The notes: generated by a model not told the origin, from the letters alone. A stretch of DNA of 15,794 nucleotides from Candidatus Neomicrothrix sp. UBA4742 (GCA_002403895.1 DHIQ01000087.1:1-15794), one strand, 5' to 3'; positions 6,448 through 13,760 are shown, counted from the stretch's first letter. A program made the numbers and translations.

Positions 6448-6948
6448 ATGTCCTTGCGTCGTTTCGCCGCGGTCGCCGGCACCATCACCCTCGTGGCCGC
6501 CGCGGCCATGGCTTGGTCGCTCCCGTCAGGAGCGGCTACGGCGCAGGTGGACATCCGAGACAATCAGTTCGTCGCCGCCGACATCACGATCACGGCCGGC
6601 GACACCGTGACCTGGACCGAGAGCGGGAGTGGCACCCACTCGGTGACCGCGGATGACGCGTCCTTCGACTCGAGTCCGGCGTGCCCGGGCACGTGCCTGG
6701 GCAACGGCTCGGTGTTCTCCCACATGTTCGCCAGCCCGGGCACGTACCGGTACTACTGCCATATCCACGGCGGACCGGACGGGCAGGGCATGTCGGGCAC
6801 GGTGACCGTGGTGACCGCCGCCACGACGACCACCACGGCGCCGACCACGACGACGCCAGGGGGCACCACGGCTCCCGTCACGGTGGCACCCATGAGCGCA
6901 GCGTCGGCGTCACCGGCCGTCTCCGCAACCGCTGCCCTTACCGGCTGA
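6448..6948 (+). CDS. Secreted plastocyanin-like blue copper protein with Thr-rich tail
   Basis: A 166-residue cupredoxin, an electron carrier or copper binder outside the membrane. A signal peptide (1-32; RR, hydrophobic core, ATA before Gln33) precedes one beta-sandwich domain (33-122). The type-1 copper ligands are His64 (THSVTADD), Cys104 and His107 (YYCHIHGG) and Met115 (GQGMSG). A short insert carries Cys79 and Cys83, a likely disulfide. The tail from about 124 is Thr/Pro/Ala-rich and disordered, suiting a cell-wall linker or O-glycosylation. No C-terminal membrane anchor or LPxTG is seen. It is divergent from bioB and 57 bp before the membrane-protein gene. The electron partner is unknown; a link to respiration (surf1 is 7 kb away) is speculative. 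Confidence 0.9.
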   Translation: MSLRRFAAVAGTITLVAAAAMAWSLPSGAATAQVDIRDNQFVAADITITAGDTVTWTESGSGTHSVTADDASFDSSPACPGTCLGNGSVFSHMFASPGTYRYYCHIHGGPDGQGMSGTVTVVTAATTTTTAPTTTTPGGTTAPVTVAPMSAASASPAVSATAALTG

Positions 6949-6967
6949 CGCCAGCGATCAGGGGCGT

Positions 6968-6995
6968 TTCCAGGGGACGGCCAGAATCCCTGGAA
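6968..6995 (+). terminator. Hairpin after the copper-protein gene
   Basis: TTCCAGGG (6968-6975) and CCCTGGAA (6988-6995) form a perfect 8-bp stem with a 12-nt loop, 20 nt past the stop codon. There is no T-tract after it. Its right arm overlaps the putative -10 of the next gene (6994-6999), so it may act as a terminator, an operator, or both. Confidence 0.45.
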
Positions 6996-7005
6996 TGATT
7001 AGCCG
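6994..7005 (+). promoter_or_regulatory. Putative leaderless -10 element of the membrane-protein gene
   Basis: AATGAT (6994-6999) ends 6 nt before the GTG at 7006, the same spacing as at bioB, surf1 and others. It competes with another reading: GGTGAG (7005-7010) is a fair SD for the in-frame ATG at 7018. Confidence 0.35.
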
Positions 7006-8421
7006 GTGAGCAGCCCGATGGAGTCCGATCGTAGATCACGTCGGGGCGCACCGACACACCCGATGGCCCGGGTAGGACCCGGCGGGTCATGGCGAACGCT
7101 GACGTTGGCGGCGATCGCTCTAGTCAGCGCCGGGCCTACGCTGGTGTGGGCCTTCACTGGTGCCAGGCTCATGCACGACGACTGGGGGCTGGCCGACAGC
7201 TTCGCCCAGGGGGACTTGGTCTACCGCTGGAGCCAATTCTGGCTCCGGGCCACCGAGGCCCCGGCACGACCGGGAGGGGCCGTGTACTACGCGCTCTCCT
7301 ACGCGGCGTTCGGGATGCGGCCAGTACTACATGCGCTACTGCTGGCCTTAGTCAACGGCGTGCTGGGGATACTCCTCTTCCTTGTCGCCGAGCGGCTATG
7401 GCGAACGGACATCGCGTTCTGGATCGCCATGGTCTACGCCGCCCTCCCCAACCGGGGGTCGACCCGGCTGTGGTTCGCCGTCGGGAACTACCCGCTGGCC
7501 GTGGTGCTCCTTCTCGGAGGGGTGCTGTTGCTCCTACGAGGAAGGCCGCTGGTCGCCGCCTCGGTGTTGGCCGCCGGGGTGCTGACCTACGAAGGCATTT
7601 TCGCCCTGGCCCTCCTGGCGGTGGCCGTGTGGGTGCTCGCGGATCTGGCCAAGCGCTGGCGCACCGGCCTCATGGCCATGATCCCCATCCTCGCCGCAAG
7701 CGCCTTGCTGTTCTTCCTCTCGCCCAAACGAAAGGGACTGGCCGGAGTCGGCGGGTTCGATCGGCTGGTGAGCTCCCAGTTCGGGGTCGGGACGTTCGAA
7801 TGGCCGAACCTGGCCCGGATCACCCCCCTCGTGTTGCTGGTCGGTCTGGCCATCATCGTGGCTCTCCCGCACGAGCACCGCGACCGCTACCGACGAGTCG
7901 TGCTCGCCGGCTTCGTCATCCTCCTGGCCGGGTGGGCTCCGTTCTTCCTGACGAACTGGGCCATCGCCACCGACGGCTTCTTCGATCGGGCCAACGGCGT
8001 GGTCGGATTGGGGGCCGCCGTGGTGATGGGGGCCTTCCTGGCGTGGGTGACCGAGGTCGCCCCCAACCGCGTGGGGATGGTCGCCGGGATGGCGGTGGTT
8101 GCCCTCCTCCTCGGCCTGAACGCGGTCGATGTGCGGGCCTTCCGCCAGGCGGCCCAGCAGGGGGATGCCCTCGTGGCCCAGGTGGTGGTCGACGTGCCGC
8201 CGGGGTCGAAACCGCTGCGCGTCGTCCCCCCTCCTGAACCGGTACGAGGCGTGGCCCAGTTCCCCGCCGGCTCCAACCTCTCTGACGCCGTCCACTTCCG
8301 CCGCGGCGACCGGGTGGTCTTCTGGATCGACCCCACGGTGGAAGAGTCCCCGTTGCCCCCCGACGCTGCTTGTTATGACCGCGTGGCCCGCGTGATCACC
8401 GCCTGCGCCGCGCATCCCTGA
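7006..8421 (+). CDS. Polytopic membrane protein, possible GT-C-like glycosyltransferase
   Basis: A 471-residue integral membrane protein with roughly ten hydrophobic segments between residues 30 and 375. Clear ones are 31-51, 108-128, 160-177, 182-210, 217-236, 271-287 and 296-318. A soluble C-terminal part (about 385-471) contains two cysteines near the end. After the first segment comes MHDDWG (Asp58-Asp59), placed like the acidic first-loop motif of GT-C enzymes, which use polyprenyl-phosphate sugars. That resemblance is the only functional clue; overall the family is not recognised. Start is GTG 7006 or ATG 7018. It converges on the methyltransferase/GT2 pair with a 34-bp gap. A lipid-linked-sugar role next to that GT2 would fit but is inference. 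Confidence 0.75.
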   Translation: MSSPMESDRRSRRGAPTHPMARVGPGGSWRTLTLAAIALVSAGPTLVWAFTGARLMHDDWGLADSFAQGDLVYRWSQFWLRATEAPARPGGAVYYALSYAAFGMRPVLHALLLALVNGVLGILLFLVAERLWRTDIAFWIAMVYAALPNRGSTRLWFAVGNYPLAVVLLLGGVLLLLRGRPLVAASVLAAGVLTYEGIFALALLAVAVWVLADLAKRWRTGLMAMIPILAASALLFFLSPKRKGLAGVGGFDRLVSSQFGVGTFEWPNLARITPLVLLVGLAIIVALPHEHRDRYRRVVLAGFVILLAGWAPFFLTNWAIATDGFFDRANGVVGLGAAVVMGAFLAWVTEVAPNRVGMVAGMAVVALLLGLNAVDVRAFRQAAQQGDALVAQVVVDVPPGSKPLRVVPPPEPVRGVAQFPAGSNLSDAVHFRRGDRVVFWIDPTVEESPLPPDAACYDRVARVITACAAHP

Positions 8422-8455
8422 GGCAGTCGTCGGGGCGAGGGGAGACGTCTTGGTC

Positions 8456-9208
8456 TCACACCGGTCGGGCGACCGCCACCAAGGAGGACCCGATCGGCAA
8501 GGGGCGGCGGCCCACGATCCGCGCCTCGATGGAAAAGAGCCAGGTCAGCACGTCGTTTACCGGCTTCGGCCCCAGCTTGAAGTCCGAGTGAGGGTCCGGG
8601 GTTGGCTCACGGAACACTCTGCGGCCGATGCGCACGGCCGCCACGGCGGGAAACAGGAACGTGCTGAAATAGGACACGTACTCGATCTGGTAGCCCGCCA
8701 GGCGCAAATGCCGGATCAGCTGGGAGCGCGAATAGCGGCGGAAGTGGCCATTGACGTCGTCGTGTGCTCCCCACAACACCTCGAGGGCGGGCACGGTCAA
8801 CACAAGCCGCCCTCCGTCGGCGATGAGTGGGCGCAGCCGTCGGAGCGCGGCGACATCGTCTTGTATGTGCTCGATCACGTCGAACGCAGCCACGACGTCG
8901 AACGGAGTCGCGCTGACGGCCGGCAACTCGTCGAGGGTCTCGATGCCGCCTTGGAACAGCTGGGCGAAAGGCGCCACCGATCGGCAAGCCTCCAGCGCCG
9001 CGGGGTGCGGCTCCACCGCGGTGACCGCCCCGAACTCGCCGAGGATCATGGTGACCGAACCGGTGCCGGCGCCGACCTCCAACAGCCGGCGATCCGGGTT
9101 GGGAGGGAGATGGGTCTGCAACACGGCCCGGACGATCATCCGCCGGGCCCGGTACCACCAATGTCGCTGACCCATGACGGCGAGTTCTTTGTGCAGCGCG
9201 TCGTCCAT
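8456..9208 (-). CDS. Class I SAM-dependent methyltransferase
   Basis: A 250-residue Rossmann-fold methyltransferase. Motif I is LLEVGAGTGSV (42-52), the acidic ribose-binding end of strand 2 is VEPHP (65-69), and the post-motif is FDVVAAFDVIEH (103-114). The N-terminal HWWYRARR (16-23) is typical of methyltransferases found beside polyprenol-phosphate glycosyltransferases and envelope-sugar genes. A C-terminal hydrophobic patch (YFSTFLFPAVAAV) may touch the membrane. It starts 5 nt after the GT2 stop, so it is cotranscribed and probably translated by coupling, as only a weak GGA is seen upstream. The substrate is unknown; a lipid-linked sugar or glycan is the obvious guess. Confidence 0.88.
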   Translation of the reverse strand: MDDALHKELAVMGQRHWWYRARRMIVRAVLQTHLPPNPDRRLLEVGAGTGSVTMILGEFGAVTAVEPHPAALEACRSVAPFAQLFQGGIETLDELPAVSATPFDVVAAFDVIEHIQDDVAALRRLRPLIADGGRLVLTVPALEVLWGAHDDVNGHFRRYSRSQLIRHLRLAGYQIEYVSYFSTFLFPAVAAVRIGRRVFREPTPDPHSDFKLGPKPVNDVLTWLFSIEARIVGRRPLPIGSSLVAVARPV

Positions 9209-9213
9209 GGCGT

Positions 9214-10167
9214 TCAGGTGATCCGTTCGCGCACCACGTAGGAGGGACGCTCCTTGGACTCAGAGTACACCCGGGCCAGGTACTCTCCCACGATGCCGAT
9301 CATGATGAGCTGGACGCCGCCGAGAACCAGGATGATGGCCACGATCGACGTCCATCCCGCCGGAACGCTACCGCTGAAGATCCGCGCCACAAGCGCGAAG
9401 GCGACGTAGAGCACCCCAGCGACGGCCACCCCGAAGCCGAGCAGCGAGGACAGGCGAAGGGGGGTCACCGAGAAGGACAGCAACCCATCGAGGGCGAGGC
9501 GCACCAGGCCGCTGAATCGGTACTTCGGCTCGCCGGCAAAGCGTTCGGGGCGGTCGTAGGCCACGCCAACCTGGTCGAAGCCCACCCAGCTGCGGAGCCC
9601 TCGGAGGAACCGCTGCCGTTCGGGAAGAGCTCGGATGGCGTCGGCCACCTGGCGGTCGAGGAGGCAGAAATCTCCCGCGTCGAGGGGCACGTCGATGTCC
9701 GCCAGCGCCCGGTACAGCCGGTAGAAGACCCGGTAGGCCACGCGCTTGAGCACGCTTCCCTCCCGGTGCTGACGGACGCCGTAGACGACCTCGGCTCCGC
9801 CCCGCCACCGAGCCAGGAAACTCTCTAGCAACTCGGGAGGATCTTGCAGATCGGCGTCCATCAGGACGACCGCATCACCGTCGGCGTGATCGAGGCCGGC
9901 GTTGAGCGCCGCCTGGTGACCGAAGTTCCGGGACAACCGGACGAGCCGAATTCGGTGATCCCGGTCATGGAAGTCTCGGATCATGGCCACACTGGCGTCT
10001 TTGCTGCCGTCATCGACATACAGGATCTCGTAGGTGACAGCGGCGGCCTCGAGGGCGGCGTCCAACCGGCGCTGGAGTTCCTCGAGGTTCTCCTCCTCGT
10101 TGAAGACGGGGATGACGACGGAAACCTGAGGTGACGGGTTCTCGCCCTCGCCTTGCGGGAGAGGCAT
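9214..10167 (-). CDS. GT2 glycosyltransferase, polyprenyl-phosphate sugar synthase (GtrB/DPM1-like)
   Basis: A 317-residue GT-A enzyme of the family that moves a sugar from a nucleotide donor to polyprenyl phosphate on the inner face of the membrane. Motifs are VVIPVFNEEENL (17-28), DDGS (52-55), RNFGHQAALNAG (80-91), metal-binding DADLQDPPEL (104-113) and DAGDFCLLDR (163-172). Two C-terminal membrane helices lie near 238-260 and 270-297, with the tail EYLARVYSESKERP typical of bacterial GtrB/ArnC-type proteins. An upstream ATG at 10206 would add 13 residues. The ATG at 10167 is preferred because TATATT sits 6 nt upstream and the motif spacing is normal. It is followed by the methyltransferase and preceded 63 nt upstream by rnj. 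The membrane protein at 7006 could be the partner that uses its lipid-linked sugar. Confidence 0.93.
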   Translation of the reverse strand: MPLPQGEGENPSPQVSVVIPVFNEEENLEELQRRLDAALEAAAVTYEILYVDDGSKDASVAMIRDFHDRDHRIRLVRLSRNFGHQAALNAGLDHADGDAVVLMDADLQDPPELLESFLARWRGGAEVVYGVRQHREGSVLKRVAYRVFYRLYRALADIDVPLDAGDFCLLDRQVADAIRALPERQRFLRGLRSWVGFDQVGVAYDRPERFAGEPKYRFSGLVRLALDGLLSFSVTPLRLSSLLGFGVAVAGVLYVAFALVARIFSGSVPAGWTSIVAIILVLGGVQLIMIGIVGEYLARVYSESKERPSYVVRERIT

Positions 10168-10179
10168 CGTCCGAATATA
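10168..10179 (-). promoter_or_regulatory. Putative leaderless -10 element of the GT2 gene
   Basis: TATATT (10174-10179, minus strand), the best -10 match in the window, is followed by 6 nt and the ATG at 10167. No SD is present. It would give the GT2-methyltransferase pair its own promoter within the 63-bp gap after rnj. Confidence 0.55.
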
Positions 10180-10230
10180 GGCGCGGATCCCGGCGCGGTC
10201 GGGCATGCGCCGGACCCGATCCCGGGCCGC

Positions 10231-11892
10231 TCAGGCCTCCATCACGACGGGCACGATCATGGGCTTGCGCTTCGTCTGATCGCTGACGAACTTCCCGGCG
10301 GCGCGGCGCACCTGGCGTTGGAGGCTCTCGATGTCCCCCGCGCCCCGATCGAAGGACTGCTTCACCGCGTCGCGAACGACGATCTCGCATTGTTCGAGTA
10401 GGTCCTCGGCCTCGGCCTCGTAGATCCACCCCCGGGTGATGACCTCCGGGCCGGTGAGGATGGCGCCGGACTTCACGTCGACGCCGACGATCACCACCAC
10501 CACACCTTCCTCGGCCAGCACCCGCCGGTCGCGGAGAACACCATGACCCACGTCGCCCACGATGCCATCCACGAACAGGTAGCCGGCCGGGACCCGGGCG
10601 TGCGGCTTGATACCCTTCTTGGTCAGCCGGACCTGGTCGCCGTCCTCGCAGATCATGATGCGGTCGGCGTCCATGCCCATGGCCGAGGCGATCCGGGCGT
10701 GCGACACCAGGTGGCGGTACTCGCCGTGCACCGGGATGAACCACTCGGGACGGGCGATGGAGTGGAACGTCTTGAGCTCGTCGGCCTTGGCGTGGCCGGT
10801 GGCGTGCACATCCTCGATGCCGGAGTGCACCACCTCGGCGCCGAGCCGGAACAACCCGTCGATCACCTTGGACACGTTGGACTCATTGCCGGGGATGGGA
10901 TGGGAGCTCATGATGACGGTGTCACCAGAACCGAGCTTGATCCACTTGTTCTCGTTGGCCGCCATGCGGGCCAGGGCCGACATGGGCTCGCCCTGCGAAC
11001 CGGTAGAGATGAGGCAGACGGAGGCCGGGTCGAGATCGCGGATGTCCTCGATGTCCAACAGCTTGTTCTCAGGGATGCTCAGCAGACCCATCTCCCGGGC
11101 CAGGCGCATGTTCTTCTTCATGGACATGCCCATGGTGGCGATCACCCTGCCGTGGGCCAAGGCGGCATCGGCAATCTGCTGAACCCGATGCACGTGGCTG
11201 GCGAAGCAGGCCGTGATGATGCGCTTGCCCTCGTGCTCGTGGAACAGGTCGTAGAGCACCTTGCCCACCGAGCTCTCCGAGCGCGACGTCCCCTTCTGGT
11301 CGGCGTTGGTGGAATCGGCCAGCAGGAGGCGGATGCCGAACTGGTCGGCCAGCGAGCCGACCCGAGCCAGATCGGTGAGGCGGCCGTCGACCGGCGTCAT
11401 GTCCAGCTTGAAGTCCCCGGTGTGGAGGATCACCCCTTGGGGCGTGTGGAACGCGGTGGCGAAACCATGGGGAACCGAATGGGTGACCGGGATGAACTCC
11501 ACGTCGAAAGGACCGATCATCCGCCGCTCACCGTCGGACACGGGGATCAGCTCGGTGCGGTCGAGGAGGCCCGCCTCCTCGATGCGGTTGCGGGCCAGAC
11601 CCAGGGTGAGGGCCGAGCCGTAAATGGGAAACGAAAGGTCACGCAGCAGGTACGACAGCGCACCGTGATGGTCCTCGTGGCCGTGGGTGACGATGCACCC
11701 CTCCACCCGATCGGCGTTGTCGCGCAGGTAGGTGAAGTCGGGCAGGACGAGGTCGATGCCGAGCATGTCGACGTCGGGGAACATGAGCCCGCAGTCCAGG
11801 ATCATGATGCGGCCGCCGAGCTCGATACAGGCACAGTTGCGGCCGATCTCGCCCAGGCCTCCTAGGAAGGTGATCTTGACGTCGTCAGCCAC
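10231..11892 (-). CDS. rnj: Ribonuclease J (metallo-beta-lactamase/beta-CASP)
   Basis: A 553-residue RNase J with 5'-exonuclease and endonuclease activity in mRNA decay and RNA maturation. The metallo-beta-lactamase core shows HGHEDHHGAL (metal ligands His70, His72, Asp74, His75), HSVPHG (His138) and HTGDFKLD (Asp160). beta-CASP marks are ISTGSQGEP (295-303), SSHPIPGNE (329-337) and PVHGEYRH (387-394). A C-terminal dimerisation domain follows. The frame extends to 12030 upstream, but that part overlaps dapA and has no family similarity. The GTG at 11892 gives the usual length and overlaps the dapA stop by 8 nt (GTGGCTGA), with G-rich sequence about 10 nt upstream. The adjacency dapA-rnj is conserved in many actinomycetes. 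Translation is probably coupled to dapA. Confidence 0.96.
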   Translation of the reverse strand: MADDVKITFLGGLGEIGRNCACIELGGRIMILDCGLMFPDVDMLGIDLVLPDFTYLRDNADRVEGCIVTHGHEDHHGALSYLLRDLSFPIYGSALTLGLARNRIEEAGLLDRTELIPVSDGERRMIGPFDVEFIPVTHSVPHGFATAFHTPQGVILHTGDFKLDMTPVDGRLTDLARVGSLADQFGIRLLLADSTNADQKGTSRSESSVGKVLYDLFHEHEGKRIITACFASHVHRVQQIADAALAHGRVIATMGMSMKKNMRLAREMGLLSIPENKLLDIEDIRDLDPASVCLISTGSQGEPMSALARMAANENKWIKLGSGDTVIMSSHPIPGNESNVSKVIDGLFRLGAEVVHSGIEDVHATGHAKADELKTFHSIARPEWFIPVHGEYRHLVSHARIASAMGMDADRIMICEDGDQVRLTKKGIKPHARVPAGYLFVDGIVGDVGHGVLRDRRVLAEEGVVVVIVGVDVKSGAILTGPEVITRGWIYEAEAEDLLEQCEIVVRDAVKQSFDRGAGDIESLQRQVRRAAGKFVSDQTKRKPMIVPVVMEA

Positions 11893-12766
11893 GAAGGACC
11901 CCCAGCACGTCGAGCGCCCGTTGTTCGAGACCCACGGGCGCCGGCCCGATCGGCAACCGGCACTGCCCGGCCGGTCGTCCCAGCGCCCGCAGCATGGCCT
12001 TGGCCGGGATGGGATTCGGGGTGAGGTCACCTGACTCGAAGTCGTAGGACTCGAGCAGGGCGACGTTGATCTCGGCCGCCTTGGTGTGGTCCCCTCGCTC
12101 GAAGGCCTCGATCATGGCGCTCATCTCGGGGGCGGCCCAATGGGCGGCCACGCTGATGACGCCCACGGCCCCCACCGCCATCATGGGCAGGGTCATGGCA
12201 TCGTCTCCGGAATACACGTAGAAGTCCTCAGGGGTGTCGGCCACCGTACGGGCCGTTTCGGCGGGGTTTCCCGCAGCGTCTTTCAATCCAACGATATTGG
12301 GCACCTCGGCCGCCAGACGCACCAGGATCTCGTGACCGATCTTGCGACTGGAACGGATGGGGATGTCATAGAGCACGACCGGGAGATCGGTGGCCGCCGC
12401 CACCGCCCGGAAGTGGGCCTCGATGCCGGCCTGCGGCGGGCGGTTGTAATAGGGGGTGACCACCAGCACGCCGTCGAGCCCGGCCTTGGCCGCCTGGGCC
12501 GTCAACCCTGCGGCATGGGCCGTGTCGTTGGTGCCGCTGCCGGCGATGACCGGCACGGCGACGGCGGCCCGGACGGCCCGCCACACCTCGACCTGTTCGT
12601 CATCGGTGAGCACGGATGCCTCGCCCGTCGAGCCGGTCACCACCAGCGCGTCGTTGCCTTGGCCGACCAACCATTCGGCCAGCTCGGCCGCGCCCTCGAG
12701 ATCGATGGCGCCTTCCGCGTCGAAGGGCGTGACCATGGCGGTGATCACCGGACCGAAGCGGGTCAT
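11885..12766 (-). CDS. dapA: 4-hydroxy-tetrahydrodipicolinate synthase DapA
   Basis: A 293-residue class I aldolase-fold enzyme that condenses pyruvate with aspartate semialdehyde, the first committed step of diaminopimelate/lysine synthesis. Catalytic residues are Schiff-base Lys162 in VGLKDAAG, Tyr133 in LYDIPIRS, Arg138, and the GSTGE loop (45-49) that holds the Thr relay. NPIPAKAMLRALG (251-263) is the usual C-terminal block. The frame runs on to 12892, but the ATG at 12766 has a strong AGGAGG 7 nt upstream, matches the family N-terminus (FGPVITAMVTPF) and gives an ATGA overlap with the upstream gene. It overlaps rnj by 8 nt downstream. dapB and thyX, frequent neighbours elsewhere, are absent. 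Confidence 0.96.
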   Translation of the reverse strand: MTRFGPVITAMVTPFDAEGAIDLEGAAELAEWLVGQGNDALVVTGSTGEASVLTDDEQVEVWRAVRAAVAVPVIAGSGTNDTAHAAGLTAQAAKAGLDGVLVVTPYYNRPPQAGIEAHFRAVAAATDLPVVLYDIPIRSSRKIGHEILVRLAAEVPNIVGLKDAAGNPAETARTVADTPEDFYVYSGDDAMTLPMMAVGAVGVISVAAHWAAPEMSAMIEAFERGDHTKAAEINVALLESYDFESGDLTPNPIPAKAMLRALGRPAGQCRLPIGPAPVGLEQRALDVLGVLRG

Positions 12767-13419
12767 GAGATTGCCTCCTCGGGGGGCGTCGACCGTTCCG
12801 CGCCGCGCTCGATCCCGAGCGTGGCCAGCAGGTTCTCGTGGAGCTCGAACCACACCGTGTGGTACGAGTCGACGGTGGGCTTGGTGAACCACTCACCGTC
12901 GCCCCCCTGCACCTTGGCCAGGGCGGAAGAGAGGCGGGGGCCGTAGCCACCCAAACGGGCGAGGCTCTCAGCCAGGTCAGTCAGTACCGGCTGGATGGTG
13001 GCGTCGATGTCGGCCAGTTCGGCCACCACGGAGGCGTCGTGCACCGGATCGGCGTGGTCGTTCACCACCTGGGCCCCGTCGACGTCGCGCAGCTGCCAGG
13101 CGGTGCAGACATCGAGCAGGCGTTGGTTCACCGCCAAGAATCGTTCGTACGCGGCACCGACGGCGTCGCGCCCGCCGAGGTGGTCCATCTCGGCGGCGAG
13201 CAGATGCTCGCCCTCGGTCCGACCCTCCGGGGTCAACATCCATCCGGTCATGCGTCCGTCGCGGAAGAGGGCCAGGCCCCGCTCGGCGCAGGAGTCCAGG
13301 CGGCTGGCGACCTCGGCTTCGGGGAGCCCGGCGGCCTCGGCGACAACAGCCGCGGGGGCGAACGACCGCAAGCGCAGGCCGAGCAACACCAACACGTCGG
13401 GGTCCGAGGGGTACGGCAT
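12763..13419 (-). CDS. Uncharacterised protein with winged-helix-like N-terminus
   Basis: A 218-residue soluble protein I cannot assign to a named family. Residues about 5-70 look like a helix-turn-helix or winged helix: LVLLGLRLRSF, an Ala-rich helix AAVVAEAAGLPEAEVASRL, then GLALFRDGRMTGWMLTPEGR, which suits the wing and is reminiscent of MarR-like folds. The rest (85-210) is mostly helical, with AAYERFLAVNQRLLDVC, a conserved-looking NDHADPVHD and WFTKPTVDSYHTVWFELHENLL. Its stop overlaps the dapA start (ATGA), so the two are translationally coupled and it heads the dapA-rnj unit. A regulatory role is possible. A TTG three codons upstream (13426-13428) is an alternative start. Confidence 0.82.
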   Translation of the reverse strand: MPYPSDPDVLVLLGLRLRSFAPAAVVAEAAGLPEAEVASRLDSCAERGLALFRDGRMTGWMLTPEGRTEGEHLLAAEMDHLGGRDAVGAAYERFLAVNQRLLDVCTAWQLRDVDGAQVVNDHADPVHDASVVAELADIDATIQPVLTDLAESLARLGGYGPRLSSALAKVQGGDGEWFTKPTVDSYHTVWFELHENLLATLGIERGAERSTPPEEAIS

Positions 13420-13433
13420 TGCCGTCAATCCTA
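13420..13433 (-). promoter_or_regulatory. Putative near-leaderless promoter of the wHTH-dapA-rnj unit
   Basis: TAGGAT (13428-13433, minus strand) lies 8 nt before the ATG at 13419, which would leave a leader of only one or two bases. AGGA within the same hexamer is a poor SD at this distance. A run of GGGGAA lies just upstream. Confidence 0.35.
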
Positions 13434-13468
13434 CTTCCCCCGCCCTCAGGCCCCGTTCCGGGGTGCGC

Positions 13469-13630
13469 TCAAGCCAGGCGGGTCCCGACCGCGGCGATCA
13501 CGCGGTCGACGACACCGGGCGGAGCCACTGCCAGGAACAAGAACGGCTCGATGAGCTCCAACTCCATCAGCTGAGGACCGGCCCCGGCCGGCGAGACCAT
13601 GTCGACCCGGGCATACAGCACCCTGGTGCC
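13469..13630 (-). pseudogene. C-terminal fragment of an ATP-grasp protein gene
   Basis: In the frame ending at TGA 13469-13471 the minus strand reads RVLYARVDMVS, then LMELELIEPFLF, then PPGVVDRVIAAVG. This is the characteristic end of ATP-grasp ligase-like proteins: the Arg-Val-Asp block and an ELELIEP Mg/ATP-binding strand. Only about 50 residues remain and no start codon or N-terminal ATP-grasp sequence lies upstream. Instead the frame meets a tetR start in another frame near 13625-13640. It is therefore a remnant left by a deletion or a mis-join, not a functional gene. Confidence 0.72.
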
Positions 13631-13760
13631 GGTAAACCGTGGCCCGGGACAATCCCGCCTCCTGGGCGACGTCCTCGAGCCTGGTCTTGGCCAGCCCTGA
13701 CCGCTCCACGCACGCCACCGCGGCGGCCAGGATGCGGGTGCGGGTGTCGGCCTCGGTCAC
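13631..13760 (-). pseudogene. Truncated TetR-family regulator (N-terminal HTH only)
   Basis: From GTG 13758-13760 the minus strand encodes a clean TetR-type DNA-binding domain: TRILAAAVACVERSGLAKTR, then LEDVAQEAGLSRATVYRH with the recognition helix. After His (about residue 45) the family sequence stops. The frame continues as an Arg/Gly/Pro-rich nonsense tail to 13446 while the ATP-grasp end appears in another frame. The start overlaps the surf1 stop (GTGA), so the 5' end still looks like an intact coupled gene. The ligand-binding domain is lost, so a 104-residue HTH-only product is possible but probably not a working ligand-responsive regulator. Confidence 0.75.

Noticed and set aside
8442..8457. 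Short inverted repeat GAGAC/GTCTC in the convergent gap between the membrane protein and methyltransferase genes
   Set aside because: The stem is only 5 bp with no T-tract, and it overlaps the methyltransferase stop codon; too weak to call a bidirectional terminator.
10543..11865. Plus-strand open frame of 440 codons opposite rnj
   Set aside because: Antisense to a gene with complete catalytic motifs; Gly/His/Val-rich low-complexity translation.
11893..12030. 46-codon N-terminal extension of RNase J
   Set aside because: It lies wholly inside dapA, lacks family similarity, and the GTG at 11892 gives the normal RNase J length.
12767..12892. 42-codon N-terminal extension of DapA
   Set aside because: The AGGAGG site and family N-terminus point to the ATG at 12766; the extension overlaps the upstream gene in another frame.
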